Shown here piece by piece: positions 30,153-38,706 of a stretch of DNA of 64,000 nt (the stretch's first letter is position 1; each line of letters opens with the position of its first letter). The DNA comes from Arsukibacterium indicum (GTDB lineage Bacteria > Pseudomonadota > Gammaproteobacteria > Enterobacterales > Alteromonadaceae): NCBI RefSeq assembly GCF_019100565.1, contig NZ_JAHRID010000008.1:1-64000 (forward strand). Reading direction: 5' to 3'. Under the pieces are notes generated by a model that saw nothing but the letters and a program-made list of their open reading frames with translations, searched no databases and was not told the DNA's origin. Made by a program: the position numbers and the translations under genes.

Positions 30153-31148
30153 ATGGCTGCATTTGGTAGTGTTTTTATGCCACAGATGGCATTAACCCGT
30201 TTTGAACAGGGCGCCTGGAGCACCCCGCAAATTGTGCCGGCAGATAGTATCAGTCTGCACCCCGGTGCGCACGTATTGCATTATGCCAGTACCTGCTTTG
30301 AAGGGCTGAAAGCCTTTAAGCACAGTGATGGCTCAATTAATTTATTTCGGATGGAAAAAAACGTCGCCCGCTTAATTCAAAGCAGCGCTTTACTGTCATT
30401 ACCACAGCCAGACAGTGCCACCTTAAGCCAGATGATCATTGACATTGTTAGTCAGTATGCCAGTGATGTACCGGAGCCGCCGGGTTCAATGTATATCCGG
30501 CCAACGCATATCGGTACTGAAGCTGCTATTGGCAAAGCGGCAGCGCCAACAGCCAGCTCGATGCTGTATGTGCTGTTATCGCCGGTAGGTGACTATTTTG
30601 CCGGTGGCAGCAAACCACTGCGGCTGTTGCTGGAGCAAAACGGCGCCCGCTGTGCGGCCCATATGGGTATGGTAAAAAGTGGTGGCAACTATGCCAGCGC
30701 GTTGCAGCCCATTTTAAAAGCCCGGGCCAGTGTTCAGGCCGATCAGGTACTGTTTTGCCCGGGTGGCGATGTGCAGGAAACCGGTGCGGCCAACTTCTTA
30801 CTGATAGACGGCAATGAAATTATTACCAAGGCGCTGGATAGCAGCTTTCTGCATGGCGTAACCCGTGATTCAGTACTGACCCTGGCCCGTGATATGGGCA
30901 TGACGGTATCTGAGCGCGAGCTGAGCGTAACAGAGTTACTGGAGCGCGCAGCCAAACCGGGTACCGAAGCGGCGTTATCAGGTACGGCGGCGGTACTAAC
31001 CCCGGTTGGTACCTTAATTGCCGATGGCACTGAGCATAAAGTGGGTAGCGGAGAAGGTGGCCCGGTTACGTTGAAGCTGCGCCAGGCCTTAAATGATATA
31101 CAGTGGGGCCGCGCCGAAGATAAGCATGGCTGGTTAACCCGTATCTAA
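30153..31148 (+). CDS. ilvE: Branched-chain amino acid aminotransferase
   Basis: Fold-type IV PLP aminotransferase that makes or degrades valine, leucine and isoleucine. Visible motifs are the N-terminal HYASTCFEGLKAFK, catalytic lysine in MVKSGGNYASAL (about residue 172), and QETGAANFLLIDG that binds the PLP phosphate. Its 331 residues and sequence look like class II bacterial BCATs of marine gammaproteobacteria. It lies 30 bp after tldD with AGGAAG before the start and a strong terminator behind, so it may be read from the tldD operon. Confidence 0.92.
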   Translation: MAAFGSVFMPQMALTRFEQGAWSTPQIVPADSISLHPGAHVLHYASTCFEGLKAFKHSDGSINLFRMEKNVARLIQSSALLSLPQPDSATLSQMIIDIVSQYASDVPEPPGSMYIRPTHIGTEAAIGKAAAPTASSMLYVLLSPVGDYFAGGSKPLRLLLEQNGARCAAHMGMVKSGGNYASALQPILKARASVQADQVLFCPGGDVQETGAANFLLIDGNEIITKALDSSFLHGVTRDSVLTLARDMGMTVSERELSVTELLERAAKPGTEAALSGTAAVLTPVGTLIADGTEHKVGSGEGGPVTLKLRQALNDIQWGRAEDKHGWLTRI

Positions 31149-31172
31149 GTTTTATTAAACGACAGCATTTAA

Positions 31173-31203
31173 AAAGCCAGCATATTGCTGGCTTTGTTTT
31201 TTG
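31173..31203 (+). terminator. Rho-independent terminator after ilvE
   Basis: A perfect 10-bp stem (AAAGCCAGCA / TGCTGGCTTT) with a 3-nt loop is followed by GTTTTTT. The A-rich left side also gives a T tract on the other strand, so it could serve the convergent yjgA too. Confidence 0.88.
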
Positions 31204-31238
31204 GTGAGAATGTGGGCAAACCGATGAAAGCAGAAACT

Positions 31239-31778
31239 TTAACCGTGCTCGCCATCCATGATTACCGGCCGGATCAACTGAAACAGCTCACGGAAGGCTT
31301 TCGGCGGCTGTTCTTTTTCCCGCTCTTTTTTCGCCTGGCGGATCAATAAGCGCAGTTGCTGTACTTCAATGTCCGGGTAAGCGGCCACAAACTCCGTTAA
31401 GGCCTCATCGTTAGTCAGCAGCTTATCGCGCCATTTTTCCACTTTATGAAACTGCTTGTCAGCGGCTTGCTTGGTATTGCGCATTACTGCCAATGCCTGT
31501 TCAATCTGCTCGACATCACGGGTCCGCATTAAGCGGCCAATAAACTGAATATGGCGGCGCAGTGCTTCGCGTTTTTTTGCCAGCTTATCGGCCAGCTCCA
31601 GCGCATCTAACAGCTCTTCATCCAGCGGCACTTTGGCCCGGGCAGCCGGGCTTAATGCCACCAGCTCTTCGCCCAGGGCTTGCAGGGCATGCATTTCACG
31701 TTTTATCTGGCTTTTGCTGATATGGTCGGGTTGTTCCAGCCATTTGCTATCGCCATATTTAAATTCGGTTTCGGTCAT
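31239..31778 (-). CDS. yjgA: Ribosome-associated protein YjgA/DarP (DUF615)
   Basis: DUF615 protein of 179 residues, almost entirely helical and highly charged (KREALRRHIQFIGRLMRT near residue 70). E. coli YjgA (DarP) associates with late 50S ribosomal precursors. The ATG at 31778 diverges from pmbA with about 180 bp between them, the same yjgA/pmbA divergent pair as in E. coli. It converges on ilvE. Confidence 0.93.
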   Translation of the reverse strand: MTETEFKYGDSKWLEQPDHISKSQIKREMHALQALGEELVALSPAARAKVPLDEELLDALELADKLAKKREALRRHIQFIGRLMRTRDVEQIEQALAVMRNTKQAADKQFHKVEKWRDKLLTNDEALTEFVAAYPDIEVQQLRLLIRQAKKEREKEQPPKAFRELFQLIRPVIMDGEHG

Positions 31779-31961
31779 GGTGCTTCTTCATTTGCATCGT
31801 TAATAGCATAAGTTGGGCTTAGTATATCACTTAACATAGCCGGGTAAGTAGAACACTGCGAGTTGTCGTTAAACTAACTGCTAAAACCAGGCACTGCTGG
31901 CAGCAGCCTGGCGCAGTCTATGGTAAGCTTGGCACAAATAGCCCGATCAGCAAGAGTGAAT

Positions 31962-33308
31962 ATGCAAGCAACAGAACAAACCGTCTGGCAGGAAATTGCC
32001 GAAGTTAAAGATGCAGTCAGCGCTGTGCTGGCCCGCGCCAAAGCACTGGGCGCCAGCAGCGCCGAAGCTTCCATGAGCCGCACCCGGGGGTTAAGTGTCG
32101 AAACCCGCCATGGTGAGGTGGAAACGGTAGAGTTTAATCAGGACGGCGGCCTGGGCATCAGTGTCTATTTTGGCCAGCGCAAAGGCTCAGCGTCTACCGC
32201 TGATTTAAGCCCGCAGGCGCTGGAGAGGGCGGTTGCAGCTGCGGCCGACATCGCCCGTTATACCTCTGAAGATCCGCATGCCGGCGTGGCTGACAAAGAC
32301 TGGCTGGAATTCAGCCCACCGGATTTGGATTTATTTTATCCCGACAGTATCAGCACAGAACTGGCAATCAGTTTATGTGCCGGCGCTGAAGAGGCCGCCT
32401 TTGCCACTGATAAACGCATTACCAACTCTGAGGGGGCGTCATTTTCATCACACCAGGGGTTAAAGGTATATGGTAACAGCCATGGCCAGCTGGTGGGATA
32501 TCCCAGTTCGCGCCACAGTTTCAGCTGTGTAATGATTGGCGAGCAGGATGACGATATGCAACGCGACTACAGCTTTACCGTCGCCCGCCAGTACAGCAAA
32601 TTGCTGGACCCGAAACAAATCGGCCGTGAAGCTGCGCTGGAAACCGTGGCTCGCTTAGGTGCCCGCCAGGTTCCTACTCAGAAAGTGCCGGTTATTTTCC
32701 GGGCCGACATTGCCAGCAGCCTGTTTGGTCATCTGGTGTCGGCCATCAGTGGCGGCAGCATTTACCGTAAATCCAGTTTTTTACTGAATAAAGTTGGCAA
32801 GCAGGTTATGGCATCTGGCATTACCATTGCCGAGCAACCGCATTTACCCCAGGCGCTGGCATCCAGCCCGTTCGATGCCGAGGGCGTTAAAACCCGCGAT
32901 TTAGCGGTAATTGAAGGCGGCGTACTAAATACCTACTTAACTACCAGCTATTCTGCCCGCAAACTGGGCATGGCCAGTACCGGCCACGCTGGTGGTATTC
33001 ATAACTGGCTGATTAGCCATGGCAATGATGATTTGGCCGCCTTATGCCGGCAAATGGGTAAAGGCCTGTTGGTAACCGAGCTGATGGGCCAGGGTGTTAA
33101 TACCGTAACCGGCGATTACTCGCGCGGGGCCAGCGGCTTCTGGGTCGAGCATGGCGAAATTCAGTTTCCGGTGGCAGAAGTCACGATTGCCGGCAATCTG
33201 GCCGACATGTTTCTGAATATTGCAGCAGTAGGCAATGATGTTGACCGGCGGGGCGGGGTGCTGACCGGCTCGGTGTTAATCAGCCAGATGCAGGTGGCCG
33301 GCAGTTAA
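31962..33308 (+). CDS. pmbA: Metalloprotease-associated protein PmbA (TldE)
   Basis: Non-catalytic partner of TldD in the peptide-processing heterodimer. The protein aligns in architecture with TldD but lacks the HExxxH motif. From ATG 31962 (AAGAG upstream) it has 448 residues, against 450 in E. coli; the frame is open back to 31920, but the extra 14 residues are unlikely. Divergent from yjgA; ends at a strong terminator. Confidence 0.95.
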   Translation: MQATEQTVWQEIAEVKDAVSAVLARAKALGASSAEASMSRTRGLSVETRHGEVETVEFNQDGGLGISVYFGQRKGSASTADLSPQALERAVAAAADIARYTSEDPHAGVADKDWLEFSPPDLDLFYPDSISTELAISLCAGAEEAAFATDKRITNSEGASFSSHQGLKVYGNSHGQLVGYPSSRHSFSCVMIGEQDDDMQRDYSFTVARQYSKLLDPKQIGREAALETVARLGARQVPTQKVPVIFRADIASSLFGHLVSAISGGSIYRKSSFLLNKVGKQVMASGITIAEQPHLPQALASSPFDAEGVKTRDLAVIEGGVLNTYLTTSYSARKLGMASTGHAGGIHNWLISHGNDDLAALCRQMGKGLLVTELMGQGVNTVTGDYSRGASGFWVEHGEIQFPVAEVTIAGNLADMFLNIAAVGNDVDRRGGVLTGSVLISQMQVAGS

Positions 33309-33330
33309 CATCCGCCAGAACAGCAAAAAC

Positions 33331-33361
33331 AAAGCCCGGTTATATAAACCGGGCTTTTTTT
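33331..33361 (+). terminator. Rho-independent terminator after pmbA
   Basis: An 11-bp perfect stem (AAAGCCCGGTT / AACCGGGCTTT) with a 5-nt loop is followed by a run of T. The A-rich 5' flank is poorer as a terminator for the opposite strand. Confidence 0.9.
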
Positions 33362-33375
33362 GTCTGAGCTTAAGT

Positions 33376-33475
33376 GAGAATCGACTTGCTTTAAGTCAAC
33401 CGTTGCAGGCCTGGATGGCCGAATCGAGCCCCCAGGGATGAGTTCACGGCGTGTTGACGTAAGCAAATCGGTTCG
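33376..33475. repeat. Dispersed GGA-hairpin element, copy 1 (short form)
   Basis: About 100 bp between the pmbA terminator and the M3 peptidase gene. The ends are imperfect inverted repeats: GAATCGACTTGCTTTAAGTC on the left against GACGTAAGCAAATCGGTTC on the right. Inside lies GGCC-TGGAT-GGCC (33408-33420) and then CGAGCCCCCAGGGATGAGTT, where the second hairpin of the fuller copy would be. A related copy lies at 62874-63045, with nearly the same ends and more hairpins. It is non-coding. Confidence 0.75.
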
Positions 33476-33488
33476 TCAAATTGCATCT

Positions 33489-35672
33489 TTAATCTACTTT
33501 GGTTTTTAAGCCACGGCGGATTAACAAGGCCTCGGTAGTGGGCTCCTGGCCACGGAACGCTTTGTACGATTCCATAGTAGGGCGTGAGTTACCTACTTCC
33601 AGAATATTTTTCCGGTAGTGATCACCGTTTTCGCGGGTTAAACCACCACGCGATTGCACATAGGCAAATGCATCAGCGGCCAGAATTTCGCTCCACATAT
33701 AGGCATAGTAACCGGCTGAATAGCCGCCACCCATTGAGTGGGAGAAAAATGGTGATTTATAACGTGGTGGTACCGCAGGTAAGTCAACACCATGCTTTTT
33801 CAATGCTGCTGCTTCAAAGGTATTCACATCCTGCAGCGGCTTATCAGCTGACAGTGAATGCCACTCCATATCTAACAATGCTGCTGACATATACTCTAAG
33901 GTGTCGTAACCCTGGTTAAAGCTGCGTGAGCGCAGAACTTTGTCCAGCAATTCTTTTGGAATCGGCTCACCGGTTTCATAATGTTTGGCATAGTTAGCTA
34001 ACACTTCCGGATGTTGGGCCCAGTCTTCTTCAAAGGTTGACGGAAATTCAACAAAGTCACGCGATACTGCAGTACCGGCTAAAGTTGGGTATTTCACGTT
34101 AGAGAACATACCGTGAATACCATGGCCCAATTCATGGAAAATGGTGGTGGTATGGTCATAGCTAATCAGTGTCGGGTTACCTTCGGGCGCTCTTGGAATA
34201 TTCATTACATTCACCACAACCGGCTTGGTGCCCAGCAGATGTGACTGGCCAACAAAGGAGCTCATCCAGGCGCCACCACGTTTGCCTTCACGGGCAAAGT
34301 AATCGGCATAAAAAATCGCCAGGCTGCTGCCGTCTGCGTCAAATACTTCATAAGCTTTCACGTCCGGGTGGTATACCGGTAAATCCGGCCGTGGCTCAAA
34401 CCGAATGCCGTAAAACCGGTTCAGGGTGTAAAACACACCATCTTCCAGTACCCGGTTAAACTCGAAGTATTGTTTTACTTCGTTTTCGTCTAAATCGTAC
34501 TTGGCCTGACGTACCAGCTCGGCATAGTATTCCCAGTCCCATGGCTGAGCTTCAAAGTCGCCGCCCTTTTGCTTGATCATGGCATTGATGTCAGCCAGCT
34601 CTTTTTTAGTGTTTTCCACCACGGCTGGTACCATACTGCCCAGCATATCAAATACCGCTTCCGGCGTTTTCGCCATTTGCGCTTCCAGGCCGTAAGTAGC
34701 CCAGTTCGGGTAGCCCAGCAGTTTTGCCCGCTCAGCCCGCAGCTGCGCTAAACGCGCAACCAATGGGGTATTGTCGTAATCACCGCTCTGGCCGCGGTAG
34801 GCAGACGCTTCCCAAACCCGTTTGCGCAGTTCACGGTTATCCAGCTGGCTTAATACTGGCTGACGCGTGGTATTGGTAATGCTCAGCAGGTATTTACCGT
34901 CATGGCCGGCCGCTTTTGCTGCATTGGCAGCCGCGGTGATCTGAGCGTCAGTTAAACCGGCCAGTTCTTCTTTGGTTTCAACCACTACCGCGATGTTTTT
35001 AGTTTCAGCCAGCAGGTTCTGTGAGAACTTGGTGGTCAGCTTTGAGTGCTCTTCGTTCAGGGCGCGGATAGCGGTTTTCTGCTCTTCAGTCAGCTCAGCA
35101 CCAGCGCGAACGAAACGGTCGTAATACACTTCAGCCAGCCGGATGCTTTCAGCGTCCAGCTCCAGATTGTTACGGTTATCATAAATGGTTTTTACCCGGG
35201 CAAATAAGGCCGGATTCAGGCTGATGTTATCAGAATGGGCAGCCATTTTTGGTGCCAGTTCAGACTGAATTTTACGACGTTGCTCGTTACTGTCGGTACC
35301 GGTCAGGTTGTAAAAGACCCGGGCTACCCGGTTTAACATTTCACCGCTTTTTTCCATTGCCACTAAAGTGTTTTCAAAGGTTGCCGGCTCGGGATTGTTG
35401 GCAATGGCTTCAATTTCAGCCATGTTCAGCTTCATGCCTTCCTCAAAGGCCGGCAAAAAGTGTTCGTCTTTAATAACAGTAAAATCCGGCGCCTGGTACT
35501 GCAGGCTGCTTGGCTGGAAAAATGGGTTAGTGCTGGTCACTTCGGTATTCTCAACGGCTGAAGAGCTGGTTTCTGCCTGTGCTGGGGTAGTCTGGGCAGG
35601 GGCGGTATTGTCTGAGCAGGCGCTCAAGGCAAAAATGGCACCCATCGCTGTAGCGAGTAATGTTTTGCGCAT
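33489..35672 (-). CDS. M3-family metallopeptidase lipoprotein (Dcp-like peptidyl-dipeptidase)
   Basis: Large zinc peptidase of 727 residues, related to dipeptidyl carboxypeptidase Dcp. A lipoprotein signal (IFALSACSDN, Cys near 19) suggests attachment to a membrane on the periplasmic side, whereas E. coli Dcp is soluble. The zinc site HELGHGIHG lies near residue 510, with a downstream Glu ligand in the FVEFPSTFEE segment. It probably trims C-terminal dipeptides from periplasmic peptides. GGAG lies 7 nt before ATG 35672. It is monocistronic: repeat copy 1 lies behind it and the histidine kinase ends 168 bp upstream. Confidence 0.9.
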   Translation of the reverse strand: MRKTLLATAMGAIFALSACSDNTAPAQTTPAQAETSSSAVENTEVTSTNPFFQPSSLQYQAPDFTVIKDEHFLPAFEEGMKLNMAEIEAIANNPEPATFENTLVAMEKSGEMLNRVARVFYNLTGTDSNEQRRKIQSELAPKMAAHSDNISLNPALFARVKTIYDNRNNLELDAESIRLAEVYYDRFVRAGAELTEEQKTAIRALNEEHSKLTTKFSQNLLAETKNIAVVVETKEELAGLTDAQITAAANAAKAAGHDGKYLLSITNTTRQPVLSQLDNRELRKRVWEASAYRGQSGDYDNTPLVARLAQLRAERAKLLGYPNWATYGLEAQMAKTPEAVFDMLGSMVPAVVENTKKELADINAMIKQKGGDFEAQPWDWEYYAELVRQAKYDLDENEVKQYFEFNRVLEDGVFYTLNRFYGIRFEPRPDLPVYHPDVKAYEVFDADGSSLAIFYADYFAREGKRGGAWMSSFVGQSHLLGTKPVVVNVMNIPRAPEGNPTLISYDHTTTIFHELGHGIHGMFSNVKYPTLAGTAVSRDFVEFPSTFEEDWAQHPEVLANYAKHYETGEPIPKELLDKVLRSRSFNQGYDTLEYMSAALLDMEWHSLSADKPLQDVNTFEAAALKKHGVDLPAVPPRYKSPFFSHSMGGGYSAGYYAYMWSEILAADAFAYVQSRGGLTRENGDHYRKNILEVGNSRPTMESYKAFRGQEPTTEALLIRRGLKTKVD

Positions 35673-35840
35673 TGTTATGTCTCCGTGGCGTGGTTGCGGC
35701 TCTGGCCGCTAGTCATTATTATCAGCTGCACCGTTTAAGGTCAGCTGTAGCTGAGGTAGTATGCCAAAACTGGCAGTTAAATGCTGATCTTTGCAGCCAA
35801 TGGTAAGCAAATTAAGACAAAAGCCGGCTAAGTGCAACTT

Positions 35841-37760
35841 TTAGCCCGGTTGAGTGGGCGCCGCAGGCAGTTCAAAGTAAAAACAGCTGCCCTGAGGGTA
35901 GCGCTGATAGCCTATCTGGCCATCCATCTGTTCAATTAATGCTTTACTTATTGCCAGCCCTAAACCGGTGCCGCTGTGCTGCCGGGTATCCTGACTATCG
36001 GCCTGAGCAAAGCGCTGAAACAGCTGCGGTAAAAACTCGCTGCTGACGCCTTTCCCCTGATCAATAAAACTTACCCGGATCATGTCGTTATGCTCTGTCA
36101 GTTTAATTTCAACCATGCTGTCGGCAGGTGAGAATTTAACCGCATTGGCCAGTAAATTCAGGCATACCTGGCTTAAACGGATTTTATCAGCCAGCAGCAG
36201 ATAAGGTTTGTTTTGGTCGTAGTCAATAACCAGCTGCTGTTTATGCTGCATGGCAGAAATCTGGGTAATGCTTTGCTGCAGCAGCGGAATAGCGGCCACT
36301 GGTTTGATATCAAACTGCATTTTGCCGCTGGCCAACCGCTCGGTGTCCAGTAAATCGTTAATAAGCTGATTCAGCTGGCCACAACTATTGTGGGCCATGG
36401 TCAGCATTTTCTGGGCCGGGCGGTTTAAGTCGCCCAGCGCCCCGCCAATCGCTAAACCCAAAGCGCCATTGATCGCGGTAAGCGGGGTACGCAATTCATG
36501 GCTTACTGTAGCTACAAACTCATTCTTTAGTTTTTCGGTACGCTTACGTCCGGTAATGTCACGGATAAGCAGCAGCTGATGATGCTGGTTAGCCGATTGC
36601 AGCTGGCTGCGTGACAAGGCCAGATCAAACTGACTGCTGTCCTGGCGCATGCCCATGCCTTCAAACTCCTGCTCCGGCTGTGAGGTGGCACTGTAAATTG
36701 TTTCAATACTCTCAGGTGTAGCCAGCAACATTGACCAGTGCAGACCCTTTAAACTATCACGTGGGTAGCCAAATAACCGGTAACACGACAGGTTGGCGTC
36801 TTCAATAATGCCTTCTTCATTGGTTACAATAATGGCATCAAGCACGTTGTCGGTTACCGCCCGTAAATAGCTTTCACTATGACTCAGTTCGCTGGCGGTA
36901 AAGCGCAGCTGCTGGCGTGAGTAAAACAACCAGCTTAATAAAACCAGCAGGCAGAAGGTGGCGAAATACAGGCCGCTTCGCAATAAAAGGCTGCGATCCG
37001 CTGCCGGATCGGTAGACCTTATCGCCATTTGCCAGTTGGCCCCCCGTATGGCCAGGTTCAGCAGCAGGCTGTCATCATAAAATAAACCTGGCTCACCAAA
37101 AAAGGTGTTGCCATATTCTGGATTGCCAGGCTCTTTGGCACGCAGCGCTATCATTACATTCTGCTCTGCAGCACTGGCAGCCAGCAGTGACCAGATGGTT
37201 TCAATATTGACAACGGTGCTGATAATCCCCCAGTAGCTATCGTCCGGGATAAACAGCGGTAACCGATAAATAAACGCCCGGCCACCCTGCACTAAGCGCA
37301 CCGGCCCTACCAGCCGTGCCTGGCCGCTGCGGATAATATCTTCCACAACCGGCCATTGGTCGGGTAGGTCAGGGTAGTATAAATTTAACGCCCGCTCATT
37401 GCCCGCCAGCGGATATATGTATTGCAGCCGGCTACCCGGTGCTACCCCAATGTTGCGGATATGTTTGGCCTGTTGCACCAGGCCGGGCAGTAAAATATCC
37501 AGTTCAGCCTTGTCTACCTTGCCACCACTGGCTTTAACATAAGAGGCCAGGCCAACAGTTAAATACAATGGAATATTCAGCTCCGACTCCAGCATGGCCT
37601 TAAGCTGTCCGGCACTGGCTACTTCATGCCGAAGTTGCTGACTACGGGTAAGTTGTTGCTCGTGCTTTATAAATGTCTCGGTGGCCAGAATTGCCACACC
37701 GGCCAGAATAAGTAACGTTAACCAGTGCCAATAGCGCAGTGCGCTAAAAAAACCAACCAT
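35841..37760 (-). CDS. CHASE-PAS hybrid-free sensor histidine kinase
   Basis: Inner-membrane sensor kinase of 639 residues. Order: transmembrane helix (about 10-28), periplasmic CHASE domain (about 50-230), second transmembrane helix (about 265-285), PAS domain (about 300-410), HisKA with phospho-acceptor in ATVSHELRTP (about 420), and HATPase with NAVKFSP and GTGLGLAISK. There is no receiver domain and no response regulator next to it, so it is an orphan kinase whose partner is unknown. CHASE domains sense small extracellular ligands; the ligand here is unknown. The 3' end lies 168 bp from the M3 peptidase start. Confidence 0.88.
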   Translation of the reverse strand: MVGFFSALRYWHWLTLLILAGVAILATETFIKHEQQLTRSQQLRHEVASAGQLKAMLESELNIPLYLTVGLASYVKASGGKVDKAELDILLPGLVQQAKHIRNIGVAPGSRLQYIYPLAGNERALNLYYPDLPDQWPVVEDIIRSGQARLVGPVRLVQGGRAFIYRLPLFIPDDSYWGIISTVVNIETIWSLLAASAAEQNVMIALRAKEPGNPEYGNTFFGEPGLFYDDSLLLNLAIRGANWQMAIRSTDPAADRSLLLRSGLYFATFCLLVLLSWLFYSRQQLRFTASELSHSESYLRAVTDNVLDAIIVTNEEGIIEDANLSCYRLFGYPRDSLKGLHWSMLLATPESIETIYSATSQPEQEFEGMGMRQDSSQFDLALSRSQLQSANQHHQLLLIRDITGRKRTEKLKNEFVATVSHELRTPLTAINGALGLAIGGALGDLNRPAQKMLTMAHNSCGQLNQLINDLLDTERLASGKMQFDIKPVAAIPLLQQSITQISAMQHKQQLVIDYDQNKPYLLLADKIRLSQVCLNLLANAVKFSPADSMVEIKLTEHNDMIRVSFIDQGKGVSSEFLPQLFQRFAQADSQDTRQHSGTGLGLAISKALIEQMDGQIGYQRYPQGSCFYFELPAAPTQPG

Positions 37761-37864
37761 TAAAAAGGTTCCTTAATCACCATAAAGCTACTCTAGCCTG
37801 TCACTGCTGACTGCGCAATCACAGCTTATTAAACTGTTTGCCTAAAAAACGCACTGTCAGGGAA

Positions 37865-37893
37865 TAGACTTACCGGTAAAGCCTGTCTATAAT
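37865..37893 (+). promoter_or_regulatory. Promoter of tRNA-Arg
   Basis: TAGACT (-35, 37865-37870) and a perfect TATAAT (-10, 37888-37893) are 17 bp apart. A GC-rich discriminator GCGCGC follows, as is usual for stable-RNA promoters under stringent control. The tRNA begins 28 bp after the -10. Confidence 0.75.
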
Positions 37894-37920
37894 GCGCGCT
37901 CGCACCAAAGTGCGAAGGTT

Positions 37921-38003
<83 letters not shown>

Positions 38004-38004
38004 C

Positions 38005-38031
38005 AAACCGCCATTTCGGCGGTTTTTTGTT
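38005..38031 (+). terminator. Rho-independent terminator after tRNA-Arg
   Basis: An 8-bp perfect stem (AAACCGCC / GGCGGTTT) with a 5-nt loop is followed by TTTGTTTTT. It ends the tRNA transcript 8 bp past the CCA. Confidence 0.85.
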
Positions 38032-38065
38032 TTTGCACCCTGTCTGATGAGAACCTGTTGTTCGA

Positions 38066-38135
38066 CAAAACGGCAGGAAGGCCGTTTTGGACGTTGTTTT
38101 AGCAACGCCCGTAGGGCGAGGTACAGGAGGTACCG
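38066..38135 (+). repeat. Dispersed GGA-hairpin element, copy 3 (divergent)
   Basis: Between the two tRNA 3' ends. Order: a 9-bp perfect hairpin (CAAAACGGC, loop AGGAAG, 38066-38089), a small GTTG...CAAC stem (38093-38106), GCCC-GTA-GGGC (38107-38117), and GGTAC-AGGAG-GTACC (38120-38134). The same order of modules is seen in the copy at 62874-63045, with different stem sequences. Both long hairpins present GGA in the loop. Terminal repeats of copies 1 and 2 are not recognisable here, so membership rests on architecture. Confidence 0.6.
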
Positions 38136-38140
38136 AGTCA

Positions 38141-38164
38141 ATCCTGACGGGTGCGCCAAAACAA
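38141..38164 (+). repeat. Direct repeat, second copy: displaced tRNA-Arg 3' end
   Basis: Exact 24-bp copy of 37980-38003 (T-arm 3' half, acceptor 3' strand, CCA and AAAACAA). It carries no 5' half of a tRNA, so it is a remnant. It lies just before the TGTGCCA repeats and alpA, as an attachment site of an integrated element would. Confidence 0.8.
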
Positions 38165-38166
38165 TC

Positions 38167-38198
38167 AACCACTTAAGCGAAAGCTAGGTGGTTTTTTT
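38167..38198 (+). terminator. Terminator-like hairpin after the tRNA remnant
   Basis: AACCAC / GTGGTT forms the base of a stem with an inner AGC-GAAA-GCT tetraloop hairpin, followed by TTTTT. It may be the original tRNA terminator displaced along with the 3' end. Confidence 0.55.
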
Positions 38199-38204
38199 GT
38201 TTAA

Positions 38205-38233
38205 TGTGCCACGATTGTGCCAAGGTTGTGCCA
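38205..38233 (+). repeat. Three TGTGCCA direct repeats at 11-bp spacing (arm-type sites)
   Basis: TGTGCCA occurs at 38205, 38216 and 38227, each exactly 11 bp from the last, on the same face of the helix. Placed 40 bp after the duplicated tRNA end and 64 bp before an AlpA-type gene, they look like arm-type binding sites of a tyrosine integrase or excisionase. No integrase gene is present nearby. Confidence 0.6.
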
Positions 38234-38296
38234 ACCTAAGAAAATCATTCCAGAATAAACTCCTGAATCTGACCTTTGCTCTATTGGCGAGTGCTT

Positions 38297-38554
38297 ATGA
38301 AACTGATCAAATTTAAAGACGTAATGCTGCAAACCACTTTAGGCCGAACCACTATATACAAATACATAACTGAGGGGACCTTCCCTAGGCCAATTAAGCT
38401 AGGTGGTAGAGTAGTCGCTTGGGTAGAAAGTGAAGTGCAGGAGTGGATCCAGCAAAAGATTAAACAACCCCCAAATTGGGAGGAACAAGAAAGAGCATTA
38501 GAGAGGAACACTAACTATGGTTTTACCACGATTGAAATTCACTCATCAATGTAA
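38297..38554 (+). CDS. AlpA-family DNA-binding regulator/excisionase
   Basis: Short MerR-like winged-helix protein of 85 residues. KDVMLQTTLGRTTIYKYI is the helix-turn-helix and FPRPIKLGGRVVAWVESEV is the standard AlpA wing and recognition signature. AlpA proteins activate excision of P4-like prophages or regulate integrative elements. ATG 38297 is preferred to the open frame back to 38276, with GGCGAG about 9 nt upstream. Its place beside a duplicated tRNA end supports a mobile-element origin, although no integrase or other phage gene remains here. Confidence 0.85.
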   Translation: MKLIKFKDVMLQTTLGRTTIYKYITEGTFPRPIKLGGRVVAWVESEVQEWIQQKIKQPPNWEEQERALERNTNYGFTTIEIHSSM

Positions 38555-38655
38555 TGGTTTTTAAAATCGGAGGAAAGGCTCTTCAGAAGAGGCGTTATGT
38601 CATATAAAGTTACTCATATACAATTTGTAACAAGTCTTACAATTTTTGAGCTTGA

Positions 38656-38672
38656 TATAATTAGCTGCCTAA
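38656..38672 (+). promoter_or_regulatory. Extended -10 promoter with overlapping operator, upstream of the LytTR gene
   Basis: A perfect TATAAT (38656-38661) preceded by TG one base upstream runs directly into TTAGCTGCCTAA (38661-38672). The latter resembles the two operator-like palindromes at 44850-44861 and 45023-45034. The overlap with the -10 suggests repression. The LytTR gene starts at 38707. Confidence 0.5.
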
Positions 38673-38706
38673 CTAAAATCATGAGAAAAATGTTGGGGTG
38701 CTAAAT

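Noticed and set aside
38597-38703. Small frame of about 35 codons between alpA and the LytTR gene
   Set aside because: It spans the promoter and operator of the LytTR gene, and the nearest GGAGG is too far upstream; probably chance.
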